NCBI GenBank assembly: GCA_933228895.1
Contig: OW121854.1
Location: 51,130,609 to 51,194,608, forward strand
Length of the DNA: 64,000 nt
Origin: Platycnemis pennipes
Taxonomy: Eukaryota; Arthropoda; Insecta; Odonata; Platycnemididae
Direction of reading: 5' to 3'
Shown: in pieces, positions 9,461 through 23,740 of the stretch
Position numbering within the stretch: the first letter of the stretch is position 1
How the letters are laid out: every line of letters starts with the position of its first letter
The notes under the pieces: generated by a model
What the model saw: the letters and a program-made list of their open reading frames with translations, nothing else
Told to the model about the DNA's origin: nothing
Databases searched by the model: none
Position numbers and translations under genes: made by a program

Positions 9461-12400
9461 TCATTCCATTTGCCCGCGAAATGGGTATTGAAAAGTTGAG
9501 CGCCGCAGGAGTAACAACTAGTGCGTATTTTGTGATGGCGATTGCATTTTCCGTGCTAAATGTCAAGTAATTTGTAATTTCTATTTGTGAAGCGAATGGT
9601 ACAAATTACTCTTAAGGTATCGGAGATATAACGGAATCCTTCTGAGTGACGGCGTCGTTCTATTATCGTCCTACGACGTAATCTTCAGTCATTAATCTAG
9701 GACTGAGTGGAGATATCTCTCCACTCGAGTCTTCTATTTACTCACGTCTTCGTGTCGTCAAATTTCTTCCAGTGCACATTATCTGTTGCCCTTTTTGCTT
9801 ATTTCGTCATGATTTTTCGTGTATCTTCAGTTTCTTCAGCTCAGGATGGAACTGATAAGTAGACTCAGGCTAAGAAATCATTAAGTTTGCTCAGTGAAGG
9901 CAAGTGGTAGAGTCCTTGGTCTTGTTTACCAAGGTGGAAAGCTCTGGACCGAAGTTGCAATGGGGTGAATTAATATAAAATCGGGGCTTAAGTTGGCCTG
10001 ATCCCTGCAGTTGCTAGAAAAAAGCTCAATTTAATGTTAACGTAACTTCACTTACTACATGCAAAATTTGTAATATTCGGAAAATAGTTAATGGGATAAT
10101 CAGCTTTTGACAAAAGAATGTACGCCAGTTTTTTTACATGCTATTGTGAGGAAGTAGTGTAACTAAATTCGAAAAACTAGCTCAACAATTCTTTCCATCT
10201 TATAGGGAGTTAAAGGTATAGAGGGGTGGTTTGATTGACTCTGACAACAAGAAAATTTGGCCATTTTATTGTACTGACAGCCTTGCTGTTGAGATAAGGA
10301 AAATCAAAAATGGGGGCTCATCAAACTCATCTTTTACCCCCTGCGTTATTTTATAGTCGTGACGGAAGGTGAAAGGTCTAAAGAGGTGGATGGAGCATAA
10401 TTGCATTCTAGGGGTCGCTATCGACAAAGTATTCAAATAATAATATCGTTGTCCCAACACGCTCCGTGTAACGTAGATGTAAAGTGATGTTCCGCGGTAA
10501 TCCACTTCAAAGGTTATATTTACTCATCAATAGAAATGTGTTTATTTTAAAATCGTTAAGAAGGTATTATATGATGGCAATACTTTTATTTGTATTCCTC
10601 TCGAGAGCTTCACTAACTTGCGCATCGTAAAAAATTCTCCAAAGGCACAGGAAGTGTCGCTCAGCCAATTGAAGGAACACTGATAAAAATTTATAAATCA
10701 TGCAAGTTCGATGCTGACTCGTCAGATGTATTTCGCCCCCCAATGGAACAGACAGAGTGACACAAGAAGATGAAAAAGACTATTGGACGTAAATCCAAGG
10801 ACTTTTTTTCTCTTGCCATCCATGATAATTATGCTAGCAAAACTTAATTGTTTTCATTAGGTTATGCCTCAGTTTTTTCCTTATTATTTTTTTTCCTTGA
10901 TTCGTTATTTCCATTTCCTCCTTTTTACCACAGGTGGCCAACCACCCACTGCCAATTGCCCTTCCGGCGGTAGATAGTATACTAAGAGGAGCTAGATACT
11001 CTCTCTTTTATCATGTTCCAAAAAATCTATTGATTCAAGGTATGGCAAATATTGCAGACCATTCCATGCCGTAATGCGCAAGTGGCGAGACTTCTTTCAT
11101 TGGCTCCTCTCTTTGTATTTCATATTATCTATCATCTAATCGTTTGCATCATCTCCGGGCTCAGGTGTCATAGGTTCCTATTCGGTTTTGATGGGCCTTT
11201 CCTGCCGACGTATGGACTTATTCCTCGCGAATTTTTCCTCCCGGTCCTGTCTCTATGCTATTGATTCGGGCCTTTTTGCATCCAAACTATGGCTCGAACG
11301 CCGTCATAGATTATACCGTTTTGCTTGCTATCGGCGTAGTTTTAAATATTCTCTGTGTATAAGGGGTATTAACCGGACGAGAGGTTAAGGATTGAGTGGA
11401 ATGAGAGGGGATTGACGACAGAGTTGGTTTGCTCGTTACAAAAGACGCATAGGGGTTTCAGATTTAACGTTCCGTCCGGTGGACGTAATATGCATTCCAC
11501 TTTTGAAATGATCTTCACTCGGCGTCCAAGTATGGTCATTAATTCCGATGAAAATGTCGACTGGTATTGGGCTCCATTCCCGGATCGTCGGAAAGGAAAG
11601 CCTAATCTAATACCTTTTCACTAAAACCCTATTTTCCATGGTTTCATCATCAGTGTTTTGCCATCCGTCCTTAGCATATAGGCCTGGAGGAAAAGATGCG
11701 AGGATGGGGATTGAAGGTTTAGGAGCAAAGTTGGAGGGAAACCCAGCGTCGGCATCGGCTTTCTCTTAACGAAAGATGCCAAGGGGTCACAGTTTTACGC
11801 CTCAGGGGTCACAGATTTATGTAAGTTTTACGATGGTCGGGAATATTGCGCTTGTTCACATAATACTTATTACACATTTCAGCCAAGTGGGAATTCCATT
11901 GAAATCTCTTCTTATGCATGTGTTGGTGACCGATTTCACTTGCTGTCCAACTTTAATCGAGCGCAAAATCTACCTTCAGTCTCCCCCTTCTACGTTTCTG
12001 TTTGTCTTCCCTTCGATTTTCATTTTGTTTCTCACGCTGCCGAACTTTTCGTGTCTCCCCCTCCAGTCTGGTCTCCAAACTCTCTCTCCTGAGCGCCGTG
12101 CGACCGTCCTGCCCTCCCGCGGTGATCCACCGAGACGGGGTGACGGTGGACCGAAGGGGAGGTATCGAGATGATAGGAATTTCGGGGAAGGGAGGCGTGG
12201 GATGGGTTTCTATATGGGAGTGGGGTCAAGACAAGCACGGGTCGGCGCGAAATTGAACATGTTCCCTTGTTTTCCTTCACCATCCAGTGCATCTCGTCGA
12301 TGCCTACCCGCGCTTTGACGTCAACAAACGTATCGATCAACAAAAAGCGATGTCGGCGTGAGTAATTCCATATCCAAATTGTGTGAGTTCGTCCCCTGGG

Positions 12401-15400
12401 GTGGCGAGAGGGTTAGGGTTGATTAAAATCGCCCGGGATCTTCCTCCCTACTGTATCTAAACCGCGCCTATTTTGTTTTTATTTTATTTATTTTTTGTTT
12501 TTTTCCCCTATTTCGTAGTTTGGTAGTGCTCTTGACAGGCATTAGCAGGCCATAACATTGTAAAACCGCGAGTTTTCTTTAGTTTCTCCCGCCTCAGAGT
12601 AACAGCAGTTTCTTTTTTTTTGCACCACTGAGCACGAAATTGGGGATTCTCCTCTCACGTGAGGTAAACTTGGTAACACCTCGGAAGAAGGTCGTCACAC
12701 AACTGAGATATAAAAATCTAGAAGGTAATTCGTATTCAAAAATTTCCTATCCTGCTTCAACAATAGTGGTGTGCTTAAAATAACTCGAGGAGTTGTCCCA
12801 TTGATTTCTCGCACATCAGTACTCTTGCATTCGTTTTTATTAACGAGTATCACATGACTCGCGTGAAACGTGTCCATTTTCCGTATTTGGAGCTTCAACG
12901 TATGTAAGGGTGGATCAAGACTTCAATCTTTTAAACTCTTATTCGGTAACTTAGCTGAAACAGTTGAACGAAGAGACATTTTTCGAGTTCTTGAATATCC
13001 GCTTGAATAAGCTTGGCGTTCCCTGTTGGGTTCCTGGCTAGTCTTCCTCGCTGAAGCCTTAACTCACTGAGTTGGGTACGTAATAGGTATGCTTCTATGT
13101 GGAAGGCGTTCGCTATTATTCATGCTTAGGACGAGATGTCCGTCAAACCTAAAATACTTGTTTTTTTTCTTAGTAGAAAGGAGCCGGCCAAACTAAGGAT
13201 TATTGGGCACAACGGGAGAAAAAATGTTATTGCAGCAATCTAGCGAAAATATTGCGCAAGAGATATTTGAAAAGAGAACATCAAAGGAATATGTTTCGCC
13301 GGCTGGAGGTAGTGTGTGACCTGTATTTTGGATAGAGCATAAGGTAGTCGAAGCACGGAAGAGTGCAAGCAACAGGTAATCAAATGTAAACCAGGACGCC
13401 GCATGCTGATTTTATTTTTCATCCAAAGCGTCCGTTAATCGATGTGCCGTCAGCGATGAAATATGGTGAAATGCAATCCGGCCTTCCTTGCCGTGGAGTC
13501 TCTCTCCTTTTTTGAAATCGCGGGGCTGTTGGTTGGGACAAAGATACGGACGACCACGGTCCGCATTTGGCCGGTCTATTTCACCCCTGTAGTGGCGATG
13601 AGGGCTTGACGAAGCTGTACTCGATGGAGATTCGGAAGCATGACGGAATTGATTACTGTTCGGAGGTGAGGAAAAAAACGAACCGATACGATTTGTCATC
13701 GGGTGTGGATATCGACGAATCCCTCTCGGGGAATTCCGAGCGGTGTCCCCCAGTTGACATCTCCAGCGCCGGGAATCGTAACCAACCTTTCTCGGAACTG
13801 TTATCGCATGCGTTTCGCTCTGGGACCTGCTCATTCCATTCGTTCATTTTCTCCGTCCTGAAATTGTGGTGAGGACGGAGAAGGGGGACTTAAAGGGAGG
13901 GAGGGAATAAGAAGAGTGGGGAGGTTATCGGAAACGTATCGCGGATGATGTTCCGCGGGATACAGACATGTCGTTTACAAACCGAATCGCACGGCTGCAA
14001 TATTTGGCCATAATAGTAGTTTGTCTCACCTCGTCCACGTTTCTGCTGTTTTTTGTACGTTTACCGTCAGTTGTCGTCTCGCGAACACAGTCTAGGTAAA
14101 TTCGTTGGATTTCGTGGAAGGTTTATTTCCGAAAGTTTACATTTCTCCGCTTTTCCATAATGGAAACTCTGGTTGATTCAGTCAACGTCATTTGATGTTC
14201 CTTTTTCCGCCGCTCTCACTCCATTCCTCCTCATCGTTTCCCACCTCACTTTCAGCCCTAAATCTCTCTTTGTATCGTATCACCGTGCCGCGGAGAGTAT
14301 ATCCAATCCCGACCCTCCCTTCGCCATTCCAGGAAAAAGAACCTCAATCCGAGTGCTGGAATTCGCTGGAAAAGTTATGCATGAAACTGGAGGGGAGTCC
14401 GGAGTGTCACCGCGTGTTTGTCTATCGTAATTACGCGCTGTCGATGGCGCGGTCCCGTAAATATATTTATTCAGTCCCCCGTAGAATTATTCGCCAAGTG
14501 CCACCTTATTTTTATTTCCCGGGACTTTTCCTCATTCTCGTGGGAGGACCCCCGCTTTGGAAGTGGAGGGAAATGGCGCGAAAGGAAATAAGGGGAGAAT
14601 TGAAAGGGGATTTTTTTAGACTCGGCGAGAAAAGATGGGCGGGGATTTCTGAGGGCGCCGGAAGAGATCGATTTATGGCTCTTTCCCGTTTGCCCCGCGG
14701 AGCTTCCACCTCTTCTCTTTTCGACTTTGTGAAGAGCGCCTTATGAGGAGGAGATCTCTGTGTGCCCGTACCTACTACCTCCCGTCCTTCCCCTGGAGGG
14801 TGTCTCACGGCCGTAGCCTGGATTTTGCGTTCATGATCCGTTCCATTGTGGGGATGGCTTCGCCGGATATCGAATTTCCCTCGTTTTCGCGACCTTGTTG
14901 CGTGCTCGGGAAACCCATTTCTTTTGGGTCTTCGGTAACGCATTGAATCTTATTGATACGTTTGCTTCACATCTTCGACGGGTTTCTTCTTCCTGAAGCC
15001 AGTTACCTTCTAAATTTGTGCTAAAATGATAGGTTGAACCTCGGTGCTTTTTTAGCCCTCCGCGAAAGGTAGTGAACTCGTTTTTTGCCGAATATCTAAA
15101 TAAATTGATTTTAAAAAATATTCATGCCCATAGATGTCCATATTAAGTGTGTAACATGCCTATAATGTGTAGTACGCTATGCCAAGCATACACAAACCAG
15201 CACAAAAATGTAACATACCATAAATAAATATGTAATCTAGGTTATGCCAAGCAATCACATATATATGCCAAATTATAAACAAATCAAGTAAAGACCACCT
15301 ATGCACTTGATCTCACAAACCATTGTGAACATGCACCAACGTGTTGACGATCGCCCGGCCACACATCCCTTCACCAGAATTCTCACCCACGGGATTCCCT

Positions 15401-18400
15401 GCGGCAATTCGATCCACACCACACTTCACAATGCCAGCTCACTCGCAAAAGACCCAGCGGAAGACTTTCGGGTGGCATATTGTGTCGTTACCAGTGTTAC
15501 ACATATAATGACAGTAAGTCTACTGAATTTTTATATTTCATGATATTCAACGAAGAGAACATGCATAACCATTCTGATTATTTTCGAAAGTTTTCTTATC
15601 CCCTTTTAGCGTTGAGGGTGAGCCATAAATAAGCGTATTTTCCGATTCCGCCGTTCATGCGTATTCGAAGAGTTCTTGTATTTGAACTAAGGACCTAAGA
15701 AATTCTTTCAACTCGTGGTTGTGTAATTGAAATTCTTAAATAGTTATCAGAAATGGCGTTATTCAGAAAGTTAATCATAACATTTAGAATGGTTTAAGGC
15801 TTAAGCGTCATTAACATGTATTCCCCTGTTAAATCTCTGTTTATAATGCGCTACGGTCTCACTTTTTTCATGTCGACTGATATTATTGTCTATAGTGTTA
15901 GGCACCCGTTGTAAGATGATACTCGAACCTGCTGCTTTCGGCAAAAGGGGTGAAGCATTAAAAATATGTCTGTGAGTATTTATTTAATATTAATTATGTA
16001 AGGAGGTTCTATATCAGTATTTATTTATTCTTTGAGGATATATGTCCTTTGCTCTCATGTGTACTCGTATTTTATCACAAAAAGTTCGAGAATCGAAAGG
16101 AAGGGTCTTCGTTGTGTCCTATATTTAGCGGAGAGATATGAAACATTCCATGTATCCATTAGTGGTTTGCACATTATCCTACCACGGTGTTACTTGGTTT
16201 CTTAGAAAAGTATTATTTTATAAGAGTTAATGTAAATATATTGGTACCGTTTTTGAACAAGCAATGTGATGCTGTGTTAATATTTATTTGATTGTTATAG
16301 CCCACTAAGGTAAGTGCCGCGCGCAATGTGGGCCGTATAGCCTACAGGATAAAATATACTTTTTTTTACCTATGCAGTAGATCGAATACATATTTTGTCT
16401 CGAACAGAACGCGTATGTTGTATCGTTTCGTTTGTATGTATCTCTATTTTTATGCACCCTGCATACAGCGTAATTCCAGTTTGAAGTACATTTTCTTAGG
16501 TTGTCCCTCTCGAATCCATATGCATATTTCGGGACCATACTTGCCGCAAAATGTATAATAATTTTTCAAACTGTCTCTCTGTTACGATTTGTGACAGTCA
16601 AATCTATTGGTCGATTAAACCTTTTAGAGTTACTTTCTGTCTCGGGAGAATTAAAGAAAAGGCAGCGACTTCAGTTAAGTGTCCGTTCTTGGACGTGACT
16701 ACCGAACAACAACTTTATCTATCGTTAGTTCTTTTCTAGAGGCGATGACTTCGATGCAAAGGAATCGATACATACCGATGTTGATTAGTAGAACATTGAA
16801 AATTGCGTATATCAACAAAATCACCCCGTTGAGAAGTTTTTAATTAATATAGTACCATTTGCCTGCTAACAATAAGCGAACCTTGAACATTATTCGCTAT
16901 GATACTAAAAATATTATTCTCATTGAGTGGAAATTTTTCCTATTTCTCGTTAAAATAGGGTGAAGAAAATTTCTGTATTAATTTCTCCGGATTTGTGAAA
17001 TCAAAAGCATATATTAAAGATGCTATGATTGATTGGGGGCCGAGTGCATCGCGTACATTTTGATTTTTTGACGGCCCGATATAACTAGCTCGCAGATCTT
17101 TCGAGACATAAACTACGTGAGATCTGTGTCTCGCGTTCATTAGAGGTATTCCCCCTTCTTCATCCCTTTCTAACTTCAAACCTCTCCTAGATTGAGTGGC
17201 TATCAATCAAATTGCAGGCTGTTTTTGATAGGTGAGGAGAGCATACTTTGATTCTAAGATATCCTTTAGTGGGCGGTCGGTAGTCTCGGGTTAAAGACGG
17301 CAACGTCGATTGTTGAGCGATCGGGCTCTACTACTACCCTGTCAGCATATTGACAAGCCAAAGGCTGAACATACGTTCATGCTTTGCCTCCCAGTTAAAG
17401 GTTGCCTGATTGTTTTACCATGCATCAGAGTCATTGCCATTTATTTGCGTCAATAAACGTACACTCGTCTTGACATTTCCTCAGATTTCTGTTCCGAGTC
17501 CGCAAAACTTCTTGTCCCTTGACAAATTGTGAAAATGGCACTTAGGTAATAAAAATATCTTGATACGACTCATTTCCGCTGTTGTGCGTTCGCGACTGGA
17601 AAGATGTTATACAGAGTAAATTCAACCAAATTTCGTTATTCGGCTTCCTTCAAAACCTACGCACCCTTTGAATATCCTCCACGCCCGCGTCTGAAAACCC
17701 TTGAATCCCCTGTGCTCATTAGATTCACATAAGTTTGACGGTAGACTTCAGTTCATGTAACTAAAAACCACTCCTCTGCCCTTTGGTAATTGACCGGTTT
17801 CATTGTATGCTGATGATGTTTAAAAAACATGCCACTGCTCTTTTTTTTTAAGTAAATACGTAGTCCGCCAAAGAAGTCAGACTTTCATCCCGAAAATGCT
17901 GCGCGTGACAAGCCTCTGGCAAGCGTTGCATGCAGTGGATCAACAGAATCGAGGAAACTCCCGTCCGGTTACAAGTTCGCCGGGTACGGAATGAACGGGT
18001 TTGTTGTAAGAGTTCCGCTGCGGCTTCTGAAATTCACGGAAGAAACTCCTGCTTCGTCCCTTCTTTTTCTTTTCCTGACCTCGTGCTTCATATGCCCATG
18101 GTGTTTTGGTAGGCTTTACCAGGTCCAGACGTGTACAGCCTTTCACACATTTTTTTCTACTCTTCCGTCTGAGGAGAGAAAAAGTACAATTTTCTAAAAC
18201 TGAGATATGCGATAATTTTACTTCGCAAATAATTAAATAAATTTTTAATTTCCGTCACGTGTATCACATTTCTCTAGAAATTTCGAGTTATTTCGAGTGG
18301 CGCTTCTATAAAGGAGTTCTTTGACTTAAATAGTTGCTTCATCGTAAGTGTTCTTCATTGTTGGTATGTGAAGAGTCTTTCCAATTATTTAACGTAATTT

Positions 18401-18402
18401 AT
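9461..18402. other. Long gene-poor stretch with GC-rich patches
   Basis: I see no conserved exon. GC-richer patches at about 12060-12330, 13430-13850 and 14180-14940 produce overlapping ORFs of 80-184 codons on both strands without domains, transmembrane pattern or splice context. A decayed tRNA-like head may lie near 9900-9965 (ggtagagtccttggtcttg). Spliced genes with short exons cannot be excluded by eye. Confidence 0.45.
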
Positions 18403-18456
18403 TAACGTAAGATACGGTCAACGTAAAACTAATTACGTTGACCATATCTTACGTTA
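18403..18456. repeat. Perfect-looking hairpin, 24-nt arms
   Basis: Arms 18403-18426 and 18433-18456 pair at 23 of 24 positions around a 6-nt loop (aactaa). Outer bases read taacgtaagata. It may be a tiny palindromic MITE remnant or a structured element. No flanking target duplication is clear. Confidence 0.85.
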
Positions 18457-19119
18457 CTTCTCAACTGAATCAATTCACATTCTCAGGGTTAAATCTCAAA
18501 GAATAATTAATAATATCGGCAGGAAAACGAGATTCTGTAGATGTAGGAATACTAGGATAGACATTTTAGGCGATGGGCAGACACGATAGATATTTAACAT
18601 GATGGCTAAAAGACAGATATATTAACGTACCTGTAAAGCGTATACGATGGCACTGGATGTCATAGCCGAGGCATAAGACGAAGAAATTAAATTAACAAAA
18701 GGAGCGTTTATTTGTTACATGTATGTGAAGGGGCCACGTTTACGATAAATAGTTCTTCTTTTTACACTTCCCTTTTCAATTTTTTCTCTATGGCTCCGTT
18801 CTATTTTACATTACTTAATTCTTCGTAATCCTGAAATATTCTCTATCACACTCTGCTTACGTTTTTTTTCGCGTTCCTAGCTTCACCAATATCACTGGTC
18901 ATTAGTCCTACATTCTATTAGGTAGTACGTAAAAAATACAATGCAGTCAAATTATAATTTTTACTTATATCAACGTATTATCATAATGTAATTTAATTTG
19001 ACTATAACCTCATATCCTCTTTCCTGTTTCTCCCTATTTAGAAATAATCAATTTGTTCCTAAGAATTTAATTAGCATAGATAATTAGCCCTTCCAGAGTG
19101 TCTTTTTTACAAACATTTA

Positions 19120-19342
19120 ATGCTGCAAATAATTGTATGACTTCTTTCTTGAATTGATTCGCATGCGAATCTGTTTTTTGGGAAAAAGAAAAATTCCGTA
19201 TTCATTGAATCATGGAAGATTACTGGAAATCATGGAAATGCTGCAAATTATTGTGTGACTTCTTTCTTGAATTGATTCACATGCGAATCTGTTTTTTGGG
19301 AAAAAGAAAAAATTCCTTATTCATTGAATCATGGAAGATTTT
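19120..19342. repeat. Tandem duplication, 118-bp period, two copies
   Basis: The segment starting atgctgcaaataattg at 19120 restarts at 19238 with atgctgcaaattattg. The two copies share long blocks such as gaatctgttttttgggaaaa and differ at only a few sites, so the duplication is fairly young. It creates a meaningless 82-codon ORF. Confidence 0.9.
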
Positions 19343-20465
19343 TAATGAATTCCAAAAATGTTGTTTCCTGATTGTCAGTGCACTAGTATTGGATTATGTT
19401 CGCATATCCTATGGTGGGTATATATTTCTAATCCGAAAATTTTTCAACCGAACTAAATGAAATCTGTCCAAAATAATTATTTTATTGATAACATCTTTAA
19501 AAAAGCATGGGGTTACTTAATATCTTAATTAATTTTTCTTGTAAAAATCGTTTTATTTCCATTAATAATCACTCAAAAAATTTTTTAATCATTTTTACTT
19601 AGCTTGGCAATCGTCTGCTTGATAATTTTATGTGGAGTTCAAATTCATATCGTACCCTTTTAACTATAGCTTCTTGCCTCATATCTAATATGGCGTGTTC
19701 GCAGCTCTGAGATTAGAGTGGAAAATAGAACAAAAACATTTCCCGCTCTGTTAGGTCCGTTGCGTTAGGTATTGGAGGAAATAATGTGTCTAAAATGAAT
19801 TTTCCCCGGTCGAAGTGAAGCATCACCGTATGTAGGGCAAAAAAAGTTCGCAAAGTAATATATTGTAAATGGCTCTTAGTGTTCAACAGAAGATTTTTTT
19901 TGATAGGTGAGGGTAGAGCTTATCCCGCGCTAAGCCATTGGCATGTCAAATTCACACGTTCAGTTCCTTTCCTAGGCCACCTGCGATTTCCTACGACTCT
20001 GGCTCACAGAAAATCGAATAGCGAGGAGTTTAGGTAGGGGTGTCCAGAAAAACGTCTCTGCTCGGGAATACATATCATGTGAAATGCTCTTTGAGTCGGG
20101 TATTATTTTGATGCTACCTCCCTAATGAAAAACTATTCTCCCTCTAATTGTCAACAAGGCTTTAATTGCATCGTTTTGCGTCTTTCGTTTCATTTATTGT
20201 ATGACGCCTATTTTTTATATTTGAATTTTACCCTATCAATTCTCGGATATAGTTTATCGTTTTTGTTGGAATTTTATCGATAGGAAATGGAGAAATGGTA
20301 TTAGAAGTGTTGAATATTTTGTTTATTTCTCGAAAAGAGTTCTATATATTCGCTCTTTCTTTCCAGAATTGGTGAACTGATGTTGTAATTTCTCGATGAT
20401 GGCTGAGAATGTTTCACAACCTGTATTCTATATTTGATTGACGTATAAAGTCGAGTGCTAATTAT

Positions 20466-20500
20466 GGCCGACGTTTGGTGTTTTCACCCTGCATCATATT
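20466..20500 (-). ncRNA. Possible hammerhead-like relic
   Basis: The minus strand reads ATGATGCA, then GGTG/CACC (4-bp stem with an aaaa loop), then AAACGTCGGCC. This resembles the CTGANGA-stem II-GAAACGTC|GGCC order of the element at 5214-5264, but the first core C and the G of GAAA are mutated and stem I does not pair. It is likely a dead copy or a chance match. Confidence 0.25.
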
Positions 20501-23399
20501 GTAAATATTGAGTCCTCCGTTATTTCTAATTAGCAGGCTTCAATAACTGCTTTTCGAAAAAAATTACAATTCATTGTTCAGTAAGTTGTGTTGGTTCAAA
20601 TAATGTTTGATTACTTATCACTCGTTCTTTTCCCATAACGTTGATCGAAAGTAGGGCTACTAGAAATCAGCGGAACATTGTTTGTAACCAGTGTTAACCT
20701 GAGAGTTCAATTCCGATATCAATGTGAAACATGCCCCCATATCCCTTGCGCTCATGTAGGGGAGAAAATACGAATGTTATCTTCAGCCTTATTTTAGAAA
20801 CAGTGTAAGTTTCGATGATGGGGGCGATTTTTAGAATGCTACCATGTGAGGTATATGTTCCAAGTGCTGTCGCGATAGAGAATCGTCCCTTTGCTTTGTT
20901 TATTGGCGTTGGATTCCAAATTTTGTTTCCGAACTTAAAGTATGCTCACTCTCGTCACAGTTACGCACGAATTTCTCTCGTAAATCAAAATCACAGCGTC
21001 GGTATCGGTACCCAATCGGCGACTTTCTTCTCCCATTTTCCTCCGGAAGGACAAGGCGTCACAGCCTAGCGAATGGGTTTCATGCAAATATATTTATTTC
21101 TTTTTTCGGGCAAAGGGAAATTTATATCATGATTTCACCACGATCGCCTTTTGGGTGTTCGAAAGGGTGGAGGTGAATTTAAAAGTTGCCGGAATTTGCT
21201 GTACGAAATGGAAAAAGTTAAATGTGGTTCGATAAAGGGAGTTGATTGGGAGGTGGGAGTTATCCGGGGAGTATTGGCAGGGTGGAGGTTTGAGGGTCAA
21301 GGGAGGAGGGAGCGAATGGGATTTTTTCCCCGTGAGGTTTCGTTAACGAGCGGATTCGAGTTGACGGCATTAAATTGATGTTGCGGTGGCCCCCAACACC
21401 ATCTCGGTCAAGGGAGAGGAACATGGAAGGAAGGAAAGCCGAAGGTGGTATTTACACTTTCTTGAGTTCTGCGGATTTATATTATTCCAGTTAATCGCTA
21501 TCCTTCCTCGGATAAATGTAATTTTTTGTTGGTTTTAATCGATTTGCTGCACGCACCTGGTACAAGCATTATTCCGATGAAAATTGGTTTTGGATAGTCT
21601 TTCGTCAGCCTCTGAATGCTGGGTTGCTCATACGAACATCTATTTCCTTGCACTATTCTCCCATCTTTTGTCAATCATCATCTAATCAAAAATGCATACC
21701 TTTCCCTCCCTAATTACTGCCTGCCGGATATTCCCCTGATCATAACTATTAACTTTTCGTTTTCTACTAGCGTCTTCTCCATTCTCTCTTCAAAATATTT
21801 CTTTCTTCTCCCAACACATATTTCTCATCGTCGTTTTTCTGTCTCCCCTCCTAGTTTATCGTTGGCGTAGAACAAAAACATTTCCATTTCCCGTAGTAAC
21901 ACTACGTTGGAGCGAAAAAGAATGTTTAAATAGACTCCTTGTACTGGATTGAGGAGAGGTATAAAATAACCTGTGATGAAGACCTACATAGTTCAAGACT
22001 ATAGATCTTCTCAGGTGGATCGCAGTTTGGAAATAGTTTTCTGGTCCTTAGAAACTTACCCTTAATTGATGAGAAACTAATAATAATGAAATCATAATTT
22101 CCGAAAACTGTATTCTATCACAATTTTAACTTTGTATCGTTTGATATCGACTTAAATCTCTACTAATTGGATTTTTGAAATTTCTAATTAAATAGTTTGA
22201 ATTTTTTATGCTTGATTTTAAATTAAGAATTGGCTAGGCTATTTTTAAGTCGTGTTGTCATGAGACCAGCTTACATTTTAGGCATGTCCTTTGTTGCCAA
22301 TTCGGAGGATAATTTCCTCCAGAAATATTTTTTGCTCTCTGGTAGTTTGTAATACTTAGTGAATCCCTTGTAGGTAATTGATCACTTATTATATTGCTTT
22401 TGCATTAAATTAAGTAATCATCCCAGTATATGTTTTAAATCGAAGGGAACCGTCCCATTCTAGCCTACATGAGCGTACAGTTGGGTGACATGTCCTCTCT
22501 TCTTCATTTTCCTTAATGGCAACCAATCTCAAGTCTGGCGAATTACCTATAGTACCCCGCGCTGTTACTACTGCAAACTAGTCCTTCAGTATGAATTATG
22601 TGCTATGCAAGTAGTTTTAACATCGCTATCAAAGTCATTTGAGTCGTAAACAGACTCAAAGCCCCTGAAATCCCTTGGTGAAAGTTTTAATGGCTGGCTT
22701 AGAGAATATTTAAGCAATGTCTTTGCTTGTGTAAATTTTGCTCTAGTTAGAATAATGCCTCTCAGGAATTGACTCACGATTTACTGCGGAAATTGGTTTT
22801 TGAAGCGAGGCCTTCATTCTAGTGCATAGCCTACCGAATGTTTGAATTAATCAACCTTGTTCAAATTGAGTCGTAAATTCTGGTTAGTTCCATTATTGTA
22901 ATTGTGATCGCATGTGGAGGATGTCATGAATACTAAATAAATGCAGTTTGATTCAAAACATTCATTTCCGCTTCGGACGAATGTCTGAATCGGAATTGCG
23001 GAAAATCTGCCGCAAGTAGTTGTGATTGCGGGAAACGATGTAACCAAAGCTTAAGTTGAGTAGACTCTTCAAAAACTTCGTGTCGCCTTAGAAGTCAAAC
23101 TTCTTGAATCCCTCATCGCTTCGTTTCATTTCGAGTTTTTCCCTTCCTCGCCTCTCGAATGTCACCCCACTTCTTTTAAGCCCACTACAGGGGAAAACAC
23201 TTCGTCAGTGCCCTTCGAAAAATTGGGTGATGGCATTACTTCCATCCGCCTCCGCTCTCAAGCACCAGGAACTTTTCACCCAGCTGTGTGTCGCCTCAGT
23301 ATTTTACCCACGTAGGTTGGATTTGTGGAAAGTCTTGCCTGCTTTTCCGACACATATACCCTTCCTAACCAATACGCAACCCTACATGTAATCTCGGGG
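20501..23399. other. Non-coding stretch, no gene recognised
   Basis: The sequence is AT-rich with a purine-rich patch at 21150-21320 that gives a 75-codon ORF without recognisable features. No repeat family described elsewhere in this window was recognised here. Confidence 0.45.
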
Positions 23400-23403
23400 C
23401 CCG

Positions 23404-23740
23404 GGTTAGTGGGATGGCTAGAGTGCTGGCATCTCATTCCGAGGGCTCCGATTTAAATCCCGGCAGTGGCACAAATTTGTCATTGGCCGCGACCTGCGAA
23501 AAATCCTTCACCGGCTTGTGTGGAGAGTACTTGAAGTTCAGTTCTTCATCCGTCGGATGGGGCGTAAATCAGCGGACCTCTAGCGCCTTTCGTTAAGAGT
23601 AGGCTAATGCCGATGGCGGGTTTCTTTCCACCCTTACTCCGTTCCCTGAAAAATTCCTGCCTTAATCCAATTACCCGCCTCTCCTAAATGGTGCAAATGA
23701 CCTTAGCTGTCGGTCGCTTCCCTCAAGTAATTACTACTAA
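23404..23740 (+). mobile_element. SINE family 1, near full length
   Basis: The tRNA-like head (A-box region gatggctagagtgctggc, B-box region gatttaaatcccgg) is followed by the full family body: cttgaagttcag, ccgtcggatgggg, cgcctttcgttaagagtagg, taatgccgatggcgggtttc, ccctgaaaaattcctgcc, and the 3' end ccttagctgtcggtcgcttc. Confidence 0.85.

Noticed and set aside
11776..12318. 180-codon plus ORF
   Set aside because: Residue composition shifts abruptly from hydrophobic to Arg/Gly-rich along the patch and no family is recognised; treated as a composition artefact.
13412..13872. Overlapping ORFs of 101 and 140 codons on opposite strands
   Set aside because: Both frames are open because of GC-rich composition. 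Neither has recognisable protein character.
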